64,000 nt of DNA from Sandarakinorhabdus limnophila DSM 17366 (GTDB lineage Bacteria; Pseudomonadota; Alphaproteobacteria; Sphingomonadales; Sphingomonadaceae): contig NZ_ATVO01000003.1 of the NCBI RefSeq assembly GCF_000420765.1, positions 496,001-560,000 on the forward strand. Direction: 5' to 3'. Both the position numbers and the translations under genes were made by a program. The notes under the pieces are model-generated. The model saw only the letters and a list, made by a program, of their open reading frames with translations. It had not been told where the DNA came from and did no database searches. This document shows positions 14,438-23,109 of the stretch, in pieces. The first letter of the stretch is position 1, and the number at the start of each line of letters is the position of its first letter.

Positions 14438-15067
14438 TCAGGGCTTGGGCAACGACTGGGTTGCAACCGCCCGGAACAAGGCAAAGCCCAGCCCGGCCCG
14501 CAAAAACGGCCCGTTGATCGACAGGTTCGGCCAAGGCGCAATGCAGCCAGAAGCGATGGGTTCGATCGCGGCAAAAGCCTCCCGTTCTTCGGGCAATCCC
14601 GATATCGCCTCGGCAAATCGTCGCGCCGCGGCCGGGTTCGCCGTCACGATGCACGCAGAAACACTGGCCACAATGGCAAAATCGCTGGTGGGCGGCACCG
14701 GCAGCGGCGGCACCACCAAGACGTCAGGCAGACGCTCTGGATGGCGCACGAAGCCCATGCCGAACAGGCCGCGCGAAACACTGGCCTCCATCCGGATCAA
14801 GGAGCTGCGCTGGTTGACAGATAGACAGGCTTGCAGCGCCTTCATAACCGGCTTTGGCCATTCTGGCGGCCCGTCAATCGCCAATACCCACGTCGCCAAA
14901 TCCTGCGCCCTGCTGCGAACCGCGCAGTCAATCATCTTGTTCACTGATTCCGCATCGGCCCGGCGCCGCGCCACAGCATCCTCGGCAAAATTCTTCGATT
15001 GTGCGGCGCTTGGCACAGCAAGGCAGGCGACAGCCAAAGCTGCGGCCACGATGGTAACGCGATGCAT
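14438..15067 (-). CDS. Small secreted protein of unknown function
   Basis: A 209-residue protein starting at the ATG at 15067, with signal peptide MHRVTIVAAALAVACLAVPS (cleavage after SAAQ) and a GGAGG ribosome-binding site. Five cysteines lie in the mature part (for example MIDCAVRSRAQDLATWVLA and QACLSVNQRSS), which is unusual for a periplasmic protein and may mean disulfides. No domain is recognised. It lies downstream of nuoF on the same strand, at the place where nuoG would be expected, but nothing in it suggests a complex I role. Confidence 0.68.
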   Translation of the reverse strand: MHRVTIVAAALAVACLAVPSAAQSKNFAEDAVARRRADAESVNKMIDCAVRSRAQDLATWVLAIDGPPEWPKPVMKALQACLSVNQRSSLIRMEASVSRGLFGMGFVRHPERLPDVLVVPPLPVPPTSDFAIVASVSACIVTANPAAARRFAEAISGLPEEREAFAAIEPIASGCIAPWPNLSINGPFLRAGLGFALFRAVATQSLPKP

Positions 15068-15213
15068 CAAGCAAGCCTCCTGATCCACTCGGCGAAGTGT
15101 TCGGATGGCCGGCGGCAGGAGTCAACACCGCACAGACGGCTTGCCACTGGTCGCAAGTAACAATGGCTGGCAGCGTACGCCCTTGGCGACTGAGGCCGGG
15201 CGGATGATAGCTG

Positions 15214-16521
15214 CTACTCCGCCGCGATCCCCATGTTCGGCACCTGGATGAAGCCCTTGCGCTTCGCAATCCGCGCTTCGATCTCCGGGCGGAAATGCCG
15301 GATCAGGCCCTGGATCGGCCAGGCCGCAGCGTCACCCAGCGCGCAGATGGTGTGGCCTTCAACCTGCGTGGTCACTTCCAGCAGCATGTCGATCTCGTGC
15401 GGTTCGGCATCACCCGTCACCAGCCGTTCCATCACCCGCCACATCCAGCCGGTGCCTTCGCGGCACGGCGTGCACTGGCCGCAGCTTTCATGCTTGTAGA
15501 AGTAACTCAGCCGGGCAATCGCCCGCACGATGTCGGTGGACTTGTCCATCACGATCACGGCGGCGGTGCCCAGGCCGGATTTCAGATCGCGCAGGCCGTC
15601 GAAATCCATCGGCGCTTCCATGATCTGGTGCGCCGGCACCAGCGGCACCGAAGAACCACCAGGGATCACCGCCAGCAGATTGTCCCACCCGCCGCGAATG
15701 CCGCCGCAATGCGTGTCGATCAGTTCACGGAACGGCAGGCCCATGGCTTCTTCCACCACGCAGGGCCGGTTCACATGGCCGCTGATCTGGAACAGCTTGG
15801 TGCCTTCATTCTTGGGCCGGCCGATGGCGGCGAACCATTCCGGGCCACGGCGCAGGATGGTCGGCACCACGGCGATGGATTCGACATTGTTCACCGTTGT
15901 CGGGTTGCCATAAAGGCCGGCGCCGGCCGGGAATGGCGGCTTCAGGCGCGGCTGGCCTTTCTTGCCCTCCAGGCTTTCGATCATCGCGGTTTCTTCGCCG
16001 CAGATATACGCGCCGCCGCCGCGATGGACGACGACATCGAAATCATAACCGGTGCCGCAGGCGTTCTTGCCGATCAGGCCGGCGGCATAGGCCTCCTGCA
16101 CGGCGGCCATCAGCACCTTGGCTTCGGCGATATACTCACCGCGGATATAGATGAAGGCCGCACGCGCGCGCATGGCAAAGCCGGCGATCAGCGCGCCTTC
16201 GATCAGCTTATGCGGATCATGGCGGATGATCTCGCGATCCTTGCAGCTGCCGGGTTCGGATTCATCGGCGTTGATGACCAGATAGCTCGGCCGGTCCGGG
16301 TTCGGCGTCTTGGGCATGAAGCTCCACTTCATGCCGGTCGGGAACCCCGCGCCGCCGCGCCCGCGCAGCCCGCTGGCCTTCACAGCGTCGATCAACCCAT
16401 CGGGGCCAACGCTCATCAGATCCTTGGTGTCGGCCCAATCGCCGCGTGTGCGCGCAGCTTCAAGGTTCCACGGCTGGAAGCCATAGAGGTTGGTGAAGAT
16501 GCGATCCTTGTCGGCCAGCAT
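15214..16521 (-). CDS. nuoF: NADH-quinone oxidoreductase subunit F
   Basis: NuoF binds NADH, FMN and the N3 [4Fe-4S] cluster in the peripheral arm of complex I. The 435-residue protein has the glycine-rich nucleotide motif [16 protein letters not shown] (about residues 56-71), the FMN region [13 protein letters not shown], and the cluster ligands [15 protein letters not shown] plus the distal cysteine in [10 protein letters not shown] start at the ATG at 16521, which shares one base with the nuoE stop (TGATG). It is the last nuo gene here: 146 non-coding bases and then an unrelated gene follow. Confidence 0.97.
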   Translation of the reverse strand: MLADKDRIFTNLYGFQPWNLEAARTRGDWADTKDLMSVGPDGLIDAVKASGLRGRGGAGFPTGMKWSFMPKTPNPDRPSYLVINADESEPGSCKDREIIRHDPHKLIEGALIAGFAMRARAAFIYIRGEYIAEAKVLMAAVQEAYAAGLIGKNACGTGYDFDVVVHRGGGAYICGEETAMIESLEGKKGQPRLKPPFPAGAGLYGNPTTVNNVESIAVVPTILRRGPEWFAAIGRPKNEGTKLFQISGHVNRPCVVEEAMGLPFRELIDTHCGGIRGGWDNLLAVIPGGSSVPLVPAHQIMEAPMDFDGLRDLKSGLGTAAVIVMDKSTDIVRAIARLSYFYKHESCGQCTPCREGTGWMWRVMERLVTGDAEPHEIDMLLEVTTQVEGHTICALGDAAAWPIQGLIRHFRPEIEARIAKRKGFIQVPNMGIAAE

Positions 16522-17114
16522 CACACCATCTCCTGCAAAGTCGTTGGACCAGCTTCCGGGCACGAGGCGGTGCGGCCAATCTGGCTGCCCACCTTCGGTT
16601 CCTCCCCGCGCGCCAGCATGTCCAGGATGGCGGTCATGCTGTCGTAGGTCAGGTCTTCATAATTGTGATCGTTGATCTGCACCATCGGCGCATTGGCGCA
16701 GGCGCCCAGGCATTCGACTTCGGTGAGCGTGAACAGGCCATCCGCCGTGGTGGCGCCCTTGGCCATCCCCTTGTCCTTGCAGGCCTTCATGATGTCGTCC
16801 GAACCGCGCAACATGCAGGGCGTGGTGCCGCACACCTGCACGTGGAAGCGGCCGACGGGCTTCAGATTATACATGGTGTAGAAGCTGACGACTTCGTAGG
16901 CGCGGATATAGGGCATGCCGATCTGGTTTGCGACAAACTCGATCACCGGCACCGGCAGCCAGGCCACACCCGTCTCGTCGCGCACCTGATATTGCGCCAA
17001 CCACAACAGCGGCATGATGGCGCTGGCCTGACGGCCGGGCGGATAAAGGCCAATCAGGCGCTGCGCTTCGGCGGCGTTCTCGGCGGTCCAGTTGAAATCG
17101 GAAAAATCGCTCAC
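16521..17114 (-). CDS. nuoE: NADH-quinone oxidoreductase subunit E
   Basis: NuoE (24 kDa subunit) carries the N1a [2Fe-2S] cluster. Its four ligands are seen in VCGTTPCML and [11 protein letters not shown], spaced as in the thioredoxin-like ferredoxin fold. The 197-residue protein begins at a GTG at 17114 ([20 protein letters not shown]) that overlaps the stop of the NTF2-like gene by four bases (GTGA); upstream in-frame codons read into that gene. Start choice rests on this overlap, which recurs through the operon. Confidence 0.95.
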   Translation of the reverse strand: MSDFSDFNWTAENAAEAQRLIGLYPPGRQASAIMPLLWLAQYQVRDETGVAWLPVPVIEFVANQIGMPYIRAYEVVSFYTMYNLKPVGRFHVQVCGTTPCMLRGSDDIMKACKDKGMAKGATTADGLFTLTEVECLGACANAPMVQINDHNYEDLTYDSMTAILDMLARGEEPKVGSQIGRTASCPEAGPTTLQEMV

Positions 17115-17443
17115 CGGATGAACTCCACGCGGCTGCACTTGTCGCCGTCGAAACTATAGACGCTCATCACCTCGAACGGCTCGCCCGCATTCGTGCGCCA
17201 CACCTTCTCGTGCAGCACAGCGAACGGGCCCAGTTCATAGCCGGTGATGATCTCTGCGCGGTTTTCCGGGAACTGGGCGAACATCGCCTTCATGCCAGAC
17301 CGCACGCCCTCTTTCCCATCCCGCAACACCGCCCCGCGATAGCCGGCTTCCACCGCATCATCGCTCATCAGCGCCACATAGGCATCGGCATCCTGCGCGT
17401 TGTAATGCGCGATCATGGCCTCGGCGATGGCAAGCTTATTCAT
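17111..17443 (-). CDS. NTF2-like/SnoaL-type protein inserted in the nuo operon
   Basis: A 110-residue protein starting [20 protein letters not shown], with the NTF2-like fold pattern: an N-terminal helix, MSDDAVEAGYRGAVLRDGKE, and strands [20 protein letters not shown]. SnoaL/nuclear-transport-factor-like proteins are small dimeric cones that may be enzymes or binding modules; the ligand is unknown. Its ATG overlaps the stop of the upstream two-helix gene, and its stop overlaps the nuoE GTG, each by four bases, so it must be co-translated with complex I subunits. It is not one of the 14 canonical Nuo subunits. A role in complex I assembly is only an inference from position. Confidence 0.85.
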   Translation of the reverse strand: MNKLAIAEAMIAHYNAQDADAYVALMSDDAVEAGYRGAVLRDGKEGVRSGMKAMFAQFPENRAEIITGYELGPFAVLHEKVWRTNAGEPFEVMSVYSFDGDKCSRVEFIR

Positions 17444-17619
17444 GAGTGGCGCCGCCTGGCCGACCAGCGCACGAACGCCGCCGTCCACAAGGTCGCGCCA
17501 AGCGCCACGATCGGCATGCCGGCGCCTTCGCCCCACAGCTGCGCCGCCGCAAAGCCGGTGGCTGCGATCACCGCAGCGCCCAGGGCCGCCACGGCCAGAA
17601 GCTTGCCCTTCTCGTTCAC
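17440..17619 (-). CDS. Small two-helix membrane protein inserted in the nuo operon
   Basis: A 59-residue protein from a GTG at 17619 overlapping the nuoD stop (GTGA). It reads [20 protein letters not shown] and continues through a short hydrophilic turn (WGEGAG) into a second hydrophobic segment ([18 protein letters not shown]) and a basic tail. Both segments are long enough to cross the membrane. Its stop overlaps the NTF2-like start by four bases. The uninterrupted frame with stop/start overlaps on both sides is the evidence for translation. Function unknown; complex I accessory or assembly protein is possible. Confidence 0.78.
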   Translation of the reverse strand: MNEKGKLLAVAALGAAVIAATGFAAAQLWGEGAGMPIVALGATLWTAAFVRWSARRRHS

Positions 17620-18860
17620 CGGTCAACCTCGCCAAACACGATATCCAGGCTGCCCAGCACCGCCGGCGCGTCGGCCAGCATGTGGCCCTTGCACAGGAAA
17701 TCAATCGCCTGAAGGTGGGCCATGCCGGTGGCGCGGATGTGGCAGCGCCACGGCTTGTTGGTGCCATCGGCGACCATGTAGATGCCGAATTCACCCTTGG
17801 GGCTTTCGGTCGCCACATAGGCATCGCCGGCCGGCACGTGCAGGCCTTCGGTGTAGAGCTTGAAATGGTGGATGAGCGCTTCCATCGAGCGCTTCATCTC
17901 TCCCCGTGACGGCGGCGCCACCTTGCGGTTGTCGGTGATGTGGCTGCCCGCCGGCATCTCCTTCGCGCACTGCTTGATGATCTTCAGGCTCTCGCGCATT
18001 TCCTGCATGCGCACCATGAAGCGGGCATAGCAGTCGCCATCGTTCGACACCGGCACGTCGAAATCCATCAGGTGATAGGCGTCGTACGGCTGGCTCTTGC
18101 GGATATCCCAGGCCACGCCGCTGGCGCGGATGCACGGGCCCGTGAAGCCCCAGGCAATCGCGTCTTCCTTGGAAATCACGCCAATATCGACAAGGCGCTG
18201 CTTGAAGATGCGATTGTCGGCCACCAGACCCTGCATCTCGTCGAGCACCTTGGGGAAATGGTCACACCAGGCCAGCACATCGTCCAGCAGGCCCGCCGGC
18301 AGATCCTGGTGCACGCCGCCGGGGCGGAACCAGGCGGCGTGAAAGCGCGCACCGGAAACGCGCTCGTAAAATTCCATCAGCTTTTCGCGCTCTTCGAACA
18401 GCCACAGGATCGGCGTCATCGCGCCCACGTCCATGGCGTGTGCGGTCGTGTTGAGGATGTGATTGAGAATGCGCGTGATTTCTGCAAACATCGTGCGGAT
18501 ATATTTCGCCCGCAGCGGCACCTCGATGCCGGCCAATTTCTCGATGGCCAGGACATAGCTGTGCTCCATGCACATCGGCGACACGTAATCGAGGCGGTCC
18601 ATATAGGGCAGCGCCTGCAAATAGGTCTTGTACTCGATCAGCTTTTCAGTGCCGCGATGCAGCAGGCCGATGTGCGGATCGCAGCGTTCGATGATCTCGC
18701 CGTCCAGCTCCATCACCAGCCGCAACACGCCATGGGCCGCGGGGTGCTGCGGCCCGAAATTGATCATGTAGTTCTGGATTTCGTTGCCATCCTTGGCGGG
18801 CAGCACATCGGTGGTGTCGTCAGCCGTCCACGCGGCACCGGCAGAACCCAGGCTGCTCAT
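17616..18860 (-). CDS. nuoD: NADH-quinone oxidoreductase subunit D
   Basis: NuoD (49 kDa subunit) forms, with NuoB, the quinone-binding chamber of complex I. The 414-residue protein starts with a short extra N-terminal segment and then [20 protein letters not shown], the family signature with the quinone-site HPAAHG loop. [39 protein letters not shown] and the C-terminal DIVFGEVDR are intact. The nuoC stop overlaps its ATG by four bases. It is normal in length and complete. Confidence 0.98.
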   Translation of the reverse strand: MSSLGSAGAAWTADDTTDVLPAKDGNEIQNYMINFGPQHPAAHGVLRLVMELDGEIIERCDPHIGLLHRGTEKLIEYKTYLQALPYMDRLDYVSPMCMEHSYVLAIEKLAGIEVPLRAKYIRTMFAEITRILNHILNTTAHAMDVGAMTPILWLFEEREKLMEFYERVSGARFHAAWFRPGGVHQDLPAGLLDDVLAWCDHFPKVLDEMQGLVADNRIFKQRLVDIGVISKEDAIAWGFTGPCIRASGVAWDIRKSQPYDAYHLMDFDVPVSNDGDCYARFMVRMQEMRESLKIIKQCAKEMPAGSHITDNRKVAPPSRGEMKRSMEALIHHFKLYTEGLHVPAGDAYVATESPKGEFGIYMVADGTNKPWRCHIRATGMAHLQAIDFLCKGHMLADAPAVLGSLDIVFGEVDR

Positions 18861-19504
18861 TTGCCAGTCGCCTTTTCATCGCCCGGCAGCACATAATCCG
18901 TGCCTTCCCAGGGGCTGAGGAAATCAAAGCTGCGGAAATCCTGCGCCAGTTTCACCGGCTCATACACCACCCGCTTATGCTCTTCCGACCAGCGCAATTC
19001 GACATGGCCGGTCAGCGGGAAATCCTTGCGGAACGGATGGCCTTCAAAGCCATAGTCCGTCAGGATGCGGCGCATGTCCGGATTGCCGGTGAACATCACG
19101 CCGTAACAATCCCAGGTCTCGCGCTCATACCAGCCGGCGTTGGGATAAAGCGCGGTCAACGACGGCACCGGCGCGCGGCCATCGGTGGAAAGCTTCACGC
19201 GCAGCCGCAGATTGTGCGTCATCGACAACAAGTGGATCACGATCTCGAAGCGTTCAGCCCGGTCCGGATAATCGGCGCCACATATGTCGGTGAGCTGGTT
19301 GAACTTGAGGTCAGCCGCATCGCGCAGCGCCGTGATCGCCGGCACCAGCGCCTCGCGCTGCACCACCGCCGTGGTCTCGCCGGCATGTTCAATCACGTCG
19401 ATCAGGGCACCGCCCAGCAACTCGCCCAGCCGCGCGCTGAGCGCATCATGGGTGGCCATCACCGGCCAGCTGTGCCGGCCCAATTCAGGAGCAACAATTG
19501 CCAT
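18857..19504 (-). CDS. nuoC: NADH-quinone oxidoreductase subunit C
   Basis: NuoC (30 kDa subunit) is a structural component of the peripheral arm. The 215-residue product contains the family signature [20 protein letters not shown] followed by [20 protein letters not shown] and the C-terminal [20 protein letters not shown]. It starts at the ATG at 19504, five bases after the nuoB stop; an internal ATG at 19459 ([11 protein letters not shown]) is possible and would remove 15 poorly conserved residues. Confidence 0.96.
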   Translation of the reverse strand: MAIVAPELGRHSWPVMATHDALSARLGELLGGALIDVIEHAGETTAVVQREALVPAITALRDAADLKFNQLTDICGADYPDRAERFEIVIHLLSMTHNLRLRVKLSTDGRAPVPSLTALYPNAGWYERETWDCYGVMFTGNPDMRRILTDYGFEGHPFRKDFPLTGHVELRWSEEHKRVVYEPVKLAQDFRSFDFLSPWEGTDYVLPGDEKATGK

Positions 19505-19509
19505 GTCGC

Positions 19510-20067
19510 TTACCGTTCAAACACGCCGACGCGGCGGATCTTCCGCTGCAGGGCCAGGATGCCATAAAGCAAAGCCTCGGCCGTGGGCGGGCAACCGGGC
19601 ACATAGATATCCACCGGCACGATGCGATCGCAGCCGCGCACCACCGAATAGCTGTAGTGGTAATAGCCGCCGCCATTGGCGCAGCTGCCCATCGAGATGA
19701 CATAGCGAGGCTCGGCCATCTGGTCGTACACACGGCGCAGCGCCGGGGCCATCTTGTTGCACAGCGTGCCGGCCACGATCATCACGTCCGACTGGCGGGG
19801 CGATGCGCGCGGTGCGATCCCGAACCGTTCCAGATCATAACGCGGCATGCTGGAATGCATCATCTCGACCGCGCAGCAGGCCAGGCCAAAGGTCATCCAC
19901 CACAGGCTGCCGGTGCGCGCCCAGTGGAACAAATCTTCGGTCGATGTGACAAGGAAGCCCTTGTCCGCCACTTCCTGGGATACGTCGCCCAGGAATTGAT
20001 CGCGGTTATTGGCCGGCAGCAGAATGCCGCCATTGGTGACCATCAGGTCATCGCCGGGCTGGTTCAC
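19510..20067 (-). CDS. nuoB: NADH-quinone oxidoreductase subunit B
   Basis: NuoB (PSST) ligates cluster N2, which hands electrons to quinone. The ligands are present in [29 protein letters not shown] and [15 protein letters not shown]. The 185-residue protein begins at a GTG at 20067 that overlaps the nuoA stop (GTGA). An in-frame ATG twelve bases before [10 protein letters not shown]-type sequence is less well placed. The extended N-terminus of about 30 residues is usual for alphaproteobacteria. Confidence 0.97.
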   Translation of the reverse strand: MNQPGDDLMVTNGGILLPANNRDQFLGDVSQEVADKGFLVTSTEDLFHWARTGSLWWMTFGLACCAVEMMHSSMPRYDLERFGIAPRASPRQSDVMIVAGTLCNKMAPALRRVYDQMAEPRYVISMGSCANGGGYYHYSYSVVRGCDRIVPVDIYVPGCPPTAEALLYGILALQRKIRRVGVFER

Positions 20068-20441
20068 TCCCACTCCAACGCTCCCACTTTCCAGGCGTAA
20101 ACCAGGCCAATGCCGAGTTCGCCGAGGAATTCCATCATTGCCCACCAGGCACTTTCGCCGCCCCAATGCAGGCTCACCGCCCACGGAAACAGGAAGGCCG
20201 CTTCCAGATCGAACACGATGAACAGGATGGCGACGAGGTAGAATTGCACATCGAACTTGGTGCGCGCGTCGGAGAAGGCGGGGAACCCGCTTTCATATTC
20301 CGACAATTTCACCGCTTCAGGCTTGGACGTACCGATCAGGCCGGACACGGCAATGGGCGCACTGACGAAGATCAGCGCGAAGGCGATACCCACTGCGAAG
20401 AACAGCAGCACCGGCAGATATTCAGAGGCAATGGCCGACAT
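20064..20441 (-). CDS. nuoA: NADH-quinone oxidoreductase subunit A
   Basis: NuoA is a three-helix membrane subunit of complex I near the quinone channel. The 125-residue protein starts at the ATG at 20441 ([20 protein letters not shown]). The conserved matrix-loop motif [20 protein letters not shown] and the second helix [16 protein letters not shown] with its acidic residues are intact. It is the first gene of the nuo operon; a possible promoter and a perfect 12-base palindrome lie just upstream. Confidence 0.97.
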   Translation of the reverse strand: MSAIASEYLPVLLFFAVGIAFALIFVSAPIAVSGLIGTSKPEAVKLSEYESGFPAFSDARTKFDVQFYLVAILFIVFDLEAAFLFPWAVSLHWGGESAWWAMMEFLGELGIGLVYAWKVGALEWE

Positions 20442-20454
20442 GGCCTGGGGTTTC

Positions 20455-20466
20455 CAACAGCTGTTG
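20455..20466. promoter_or_regulatory. Perfect 12-base palindrome in the nuoA leader
   Basis: The sequence CAACAGCTGTTG is a perfect inverted repeat placed 14 bases upstream of the nuoA ATG and just downstream of the possible -10. Its position fits an operator, but such a short palindrome can occur by chance. Confidence 0.3.
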
Positions 20467-20476
20467 CAATGCAGCG

Positions 20477-20505
20477 TGATTAGCCGTCCTGCCCCGGCAG
20501 GGCAA
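20477..20505 (-). promoter_or_regulatory. Possible promoter of the nuo operon
   Basis: On the minus strand TTGCCC (20505-20500) is followed after exactly 17 bases by TAATCA (20482-20477), about 36 bases before the nuoA ATG. Spacing and distance are right for a vegetative promoter; the boxes are only moderate matches. Confidence 0.42.
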
Positions 20506-20572
20506 CCTCTTCGAGCCGATAATTGCGACATTTTGTCAGGTGCGTGGCACTGGCAACCCTTGGCGCCCAGCC

Positions 20573-21370
20573 CTACCGCAGTGCGCCCGCGATCAGCTTG
20601 TGGAGGCGCGACTGGATGGATTGGTTGCCCACGATGATCTCGCGCCGGCCGACCATGCCATCACTGCCCCGAAAATCGCTGACAAAGCCGCCGGCTTCCT
20701 TGATGATCAACATGCCGGCCGCGATATCCCAATAGGAAAGCCCGGTTTCCCAGAAGCCATCAAACCGCCCGGCCGCCACCCAGGCCATATCAAGGCTGGC
20801 TGCACCGAAACGGCGCACGCCGGCCACTTCCGGCATCACGGCATTCAGGATCGAATTGAACTGGGCACGATCGCCATGGCCCAGATAGGGGATGCCGGTG
20901 GCGATCAGGCAATCATTCAGATCACGCCGGCCCGACACGCGCAGGCGCTGAGTCTGCAGCCAGGCGCCGCGGCCCTTCTCCGCCCAATAGCTTTCGCCGG
21001 TGAGCGGCTGGTGGATCAGGCCAGCGGTCACTTCACCATCGATTTCGGCGGCGATGGAAATGGCGAAATGCGGGATGCCGTGCAGGAAGTTGGACGTGCC
21101 ATCCAGCGGATCGACGATCCAGCGGCAGCGTTCATCCTCACCCTTGATTTCGCCGCCCTCTTCCAGCAGCAGACCCCAATCGGGGCGCGCATGGCGCAAC
21201 ACTTCCACCACCGCATCTTCGGCGGCCCGATCGGCATTGGAAACGAAATCAGCCGGTCCCTTGCGGGACACCTGCAGCGCATCCACTTCCCCGAAATCGC
21301 GGCGCAGCTTGGGCGCGGCCTTGCGCGCGGCCTTTTCCATGACGGTGATGAGCGAGCTATGGGCGACCAT
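20573..21370 (-). CDS. Inositol monophosphatase family protein (SuhB-like)
   Basis: A 265-residue member of the Mg2+/Li+-sensitive phosphatase family. The metal-binding signature WIVDPLDGTSNFLHGIPHFA (about residues 84-103), the upstream acidic pair in LLLEEGGE and the C-terminal SYWDIAAGMLIIKEAGG motif are all intact. Family members dephosphorylate inositol-1-phosphate or related sugar phosphates, and E. coli SuhB also acts in rRNA antitermination; which applies here is unknown. It stands alone between the nuo operon and thiE, on the same strand as both. Confidence 0.92.
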   Translation of the reverse strand: MVAHSSLITVMEKAARKAAPKLRRDFGEVDALQVSRKGPADFVSNADRAAEDAVVEVLRHARPDWGLLLEEGGEIKGEDERCRWIVDPLDGTSNFLHGIPHFAISIAAEIDGEVTAGLIHQPLTGESYWAEKGRGAWLQTQRLRVSGRRDLNDCLIATGIPYLGHGDRAQFNSILNAVMPEVAGVRRFGAASLDMAWVAAGRFDGFWETGLSYWDIAAGMLIIKEAGGFVSDFRGSDGMVGRREIIVGNQSIQSRLHKLIAGALR

Positions 21371-21475
21371 GGCGAAATCCTTGCAGCCGGCGTGAATGCG
21401 CGGGCGGCGATTGGGGAATGGGAATGCGAAAGAGCGATAGAGAACGGGGCGCGCCTTAGCGGATGCGGGGCGCGA

Positions 21476-22186
21476 TTACCAGCCCAGCACGTCCCCGAAA
21501 GCGGCAACCCCCGCACCCGGCCCGCCTTCATGATCCCACACCGCCCGCACCACGGCGATGAAATCGGCCCCGGCCTCGACCAGCGGCGCGGCGTTGTGCG
21601 GGAAGATGCCGCCGATGGCGACGCAGGGCAATTGGCTCAGCGTGATCCACCAGCTCAATATTTCCGGTTGCGGGCGATAATGGCTGGGCTTGGTAGTGGT
21701 GTCGTAAAACGCCCCGAACGCCACATAATCCGCGCCCTGCTCGCCAGCTTCCATCGCCAGGTGCCGGCTGTCGTGGCAGGTGCGGCCGATCTGGGCCTCA
21801 CGACCAAGCAGCGCGCGGGCATCCGCAATCGAACCATCGCCCTGCCCCAGATGGACGCCATCGGCACCCGCCTGTTTGGCCAGATCGGCGCGGTCATTCA
21901 GGATGAAGGCCACGTCAGCCGCATTGCACACCGGCAACAGCGCCTCGCAGGCGCGCAGCACGTCGGCATCGCTCACATCCTTCAGCCGAAGCTGGAACGC
22001 CGCCACCGGGCCGCCATCGAGCGCGGCCTTCAGGCTTTCGGTGAAGGCGGGGATCTCGATGCGCGGCGGCGAGACGACATAAAGCTGGCAGGCCGGCCGC
22101 TCATCCTGTTCGAAGCGGTCGGCAAAGTCTGCCGGCAGGGGAACCAGTTCGTCGTCCGTGCTGCTCAAGGTCAGGCCCCCGCTCAA
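21476..22186 (-). CDS. thiE: Thiamine-phosphate synthase
   Basis: ThiE joins HMP pyrophosphate and thiazole phosphate to make thiamine monophosphate. The product (up to 236 aa) has the TIM-barrel signatures AAFQLRLKD, FILNDRADLAKQAGADGVHL with GQGD, and the phosphate-binding end PCVAIGGI. The start is unusual: only TTG codons fit, either at 22186, overlapping the fba stop as TTGA, or at 22168. About 30 residues before CQLYVVSPP are not conserved. It closes the glycolytic operon, far from thiC at 36 kb, and has no riboswitch of its own. Confidence 0.9.
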   Translation of the reverse strand: MSGGLTLSSTDDELVPLPADFADRFEQDERPACQLYVVSPPRIEIPAFTESLKAALDGGPVAAFQLRLKDVSDADVLRACEALLPVCNAADVAFILNDRADLAKQAGADGVHLGQGDGSIADARALLGREAQIGRTCHDSRHLAMEAGEQGADYVAFGAFYDTTTKPSHYRPQPEILSWWITLSQLPCVAIGGIFPHNAAPLVEAGADFIAVVRAVWDHEGGPGAGVAAFGDVLGW

Positions 22187-23097
22187 ACCTTGCCGAGATA
22201 GATGTCGACGATCTTGTCCAGCATCGCCAGCGCTTCAGCGCGCGGGCGCTGGAAAGTGTTGCGGCCGATAATGCTGCCGTTGCCGCCGCCATCACGGATG
22301 GCAACCGCGTCGCTGAACACCGCATCGGTGCCCTTGGTCGCGCCGCCGGAGAAGACCACCAGGCGGCGGCCGTTCAGGCACGACTTCACCACATGGGCAA
22401 CGCGCTTGTCCTGGCCGGACCAGTCGGTGCCTTCATAGGCCTTCACCGCGTCCTTCTGCTCGATATGGGCGCTCGGCAGCTTCACCTTGATGATGTGCGC
22501 GCCCAGCAGCGCCGCCATGTGGGCCGCGTAGGCGCCAACATCGAGCGCCAGTTCGCCGTCCTTGCTGAGCAGGCCGCCGCGCGGATAGCTCCACAGCACG
22601 GTGGCGAGGCCGACCGACTTGGCTTCGGCGGCCAGTTCGCGGAATTCCTCCATCATGTCGAACACGTCGTCCGCGCCCGGATAGATGGTGAAGCCGATGG
22701 CCGCACAGCCCAGGCGCAAGGCATCGTCCACGCCGCCGGTGACGGCCTGGTTGATGCCGGTGGCCCAGCTGTTGCTGCTGTTCAGCTTCAGGATGGTCGG
22801 GATCTGGCCGGCGAACGTGTCGGCGCCGGCTTCCAGCATGCCCAGCGGCGCGGCATAGGCCGACAGGCCAGCATCGATGGCAAGCTGGTAGTGGTAGTGC
22901 GGATCATAGGCTTCGGGGTTGGGCGCAAAGCTGCGCGCCGGGCCGTGCTCGAAACCCTGATCGACCGGCAGGATCACCATCTTGCCGGTGCCGCCCAGGC
23001 GGCCCTGCATCAACAGCCGCGCGATGTTGCCCTTGGTGCCGGGATTGTCGCTCTCGTAATTGGCAAGGATCGCCTTGATGGTGGGGGTCATCGACAT
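22183..23097 (-). CDS. fba: Class I fructose-bisphosphate aldolase, DhnA/FbaB type
   Basis: The enzyme cleaves fructose-1,6-bisphosphate by a Schiff-base mechanism. The 304-residue protein has VILPVDQGFEHGPARSF near the N-terminus, the Schiff-base lysine region HIIKVKLPSAHIEQ, and the phosphate-binding FSGGATKGTDA and GGGNGSIIGRN. This is the archaeal-type (DhnA) class I enzyme, not the metal-dependent class II enzyme. It lies 12 bases after pgk and its stop overlaps the possible TTG of thiE. Confidence 0.94.
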   Translation of the reverse strand: MSMTPTIKAILANYESDNPGTKGNIARLLMQGRLGGTGKMVILPVDQGFEHGPARSFAPNPEAYDPHYHYQLAIDAGLSAYAAPLGMLEAGADTFAGQIPTILKLNSSNSWATGINQAVTGGVDDALRLGCAAIGFTIYPGADDVFDMMEEFRELAAEAKSVGLATVLWSYPRGGLLSKDGELALDVGAYAAHMAALLGAHIIKVKLPSAHIEQKDAVKAYEGTDWSGQDKRVAHVVKSCLNGRRLVVFSGGATKGTDAVFSDAVAIRDGGGNGSIIGRNTFQRPRAEALAMLDKIVDIYLGKV

Positions 23098-23109
23098 CGC
23101 GTGTCTCCT

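Noticed and set aside
17111-17824. One 237-residue protein across the NTF2-like gene and its upstream region
   Set aside because: The first 127 residues are the shadow of nuoD and the two-helix gene; the NTF2 fold begins at 17443.
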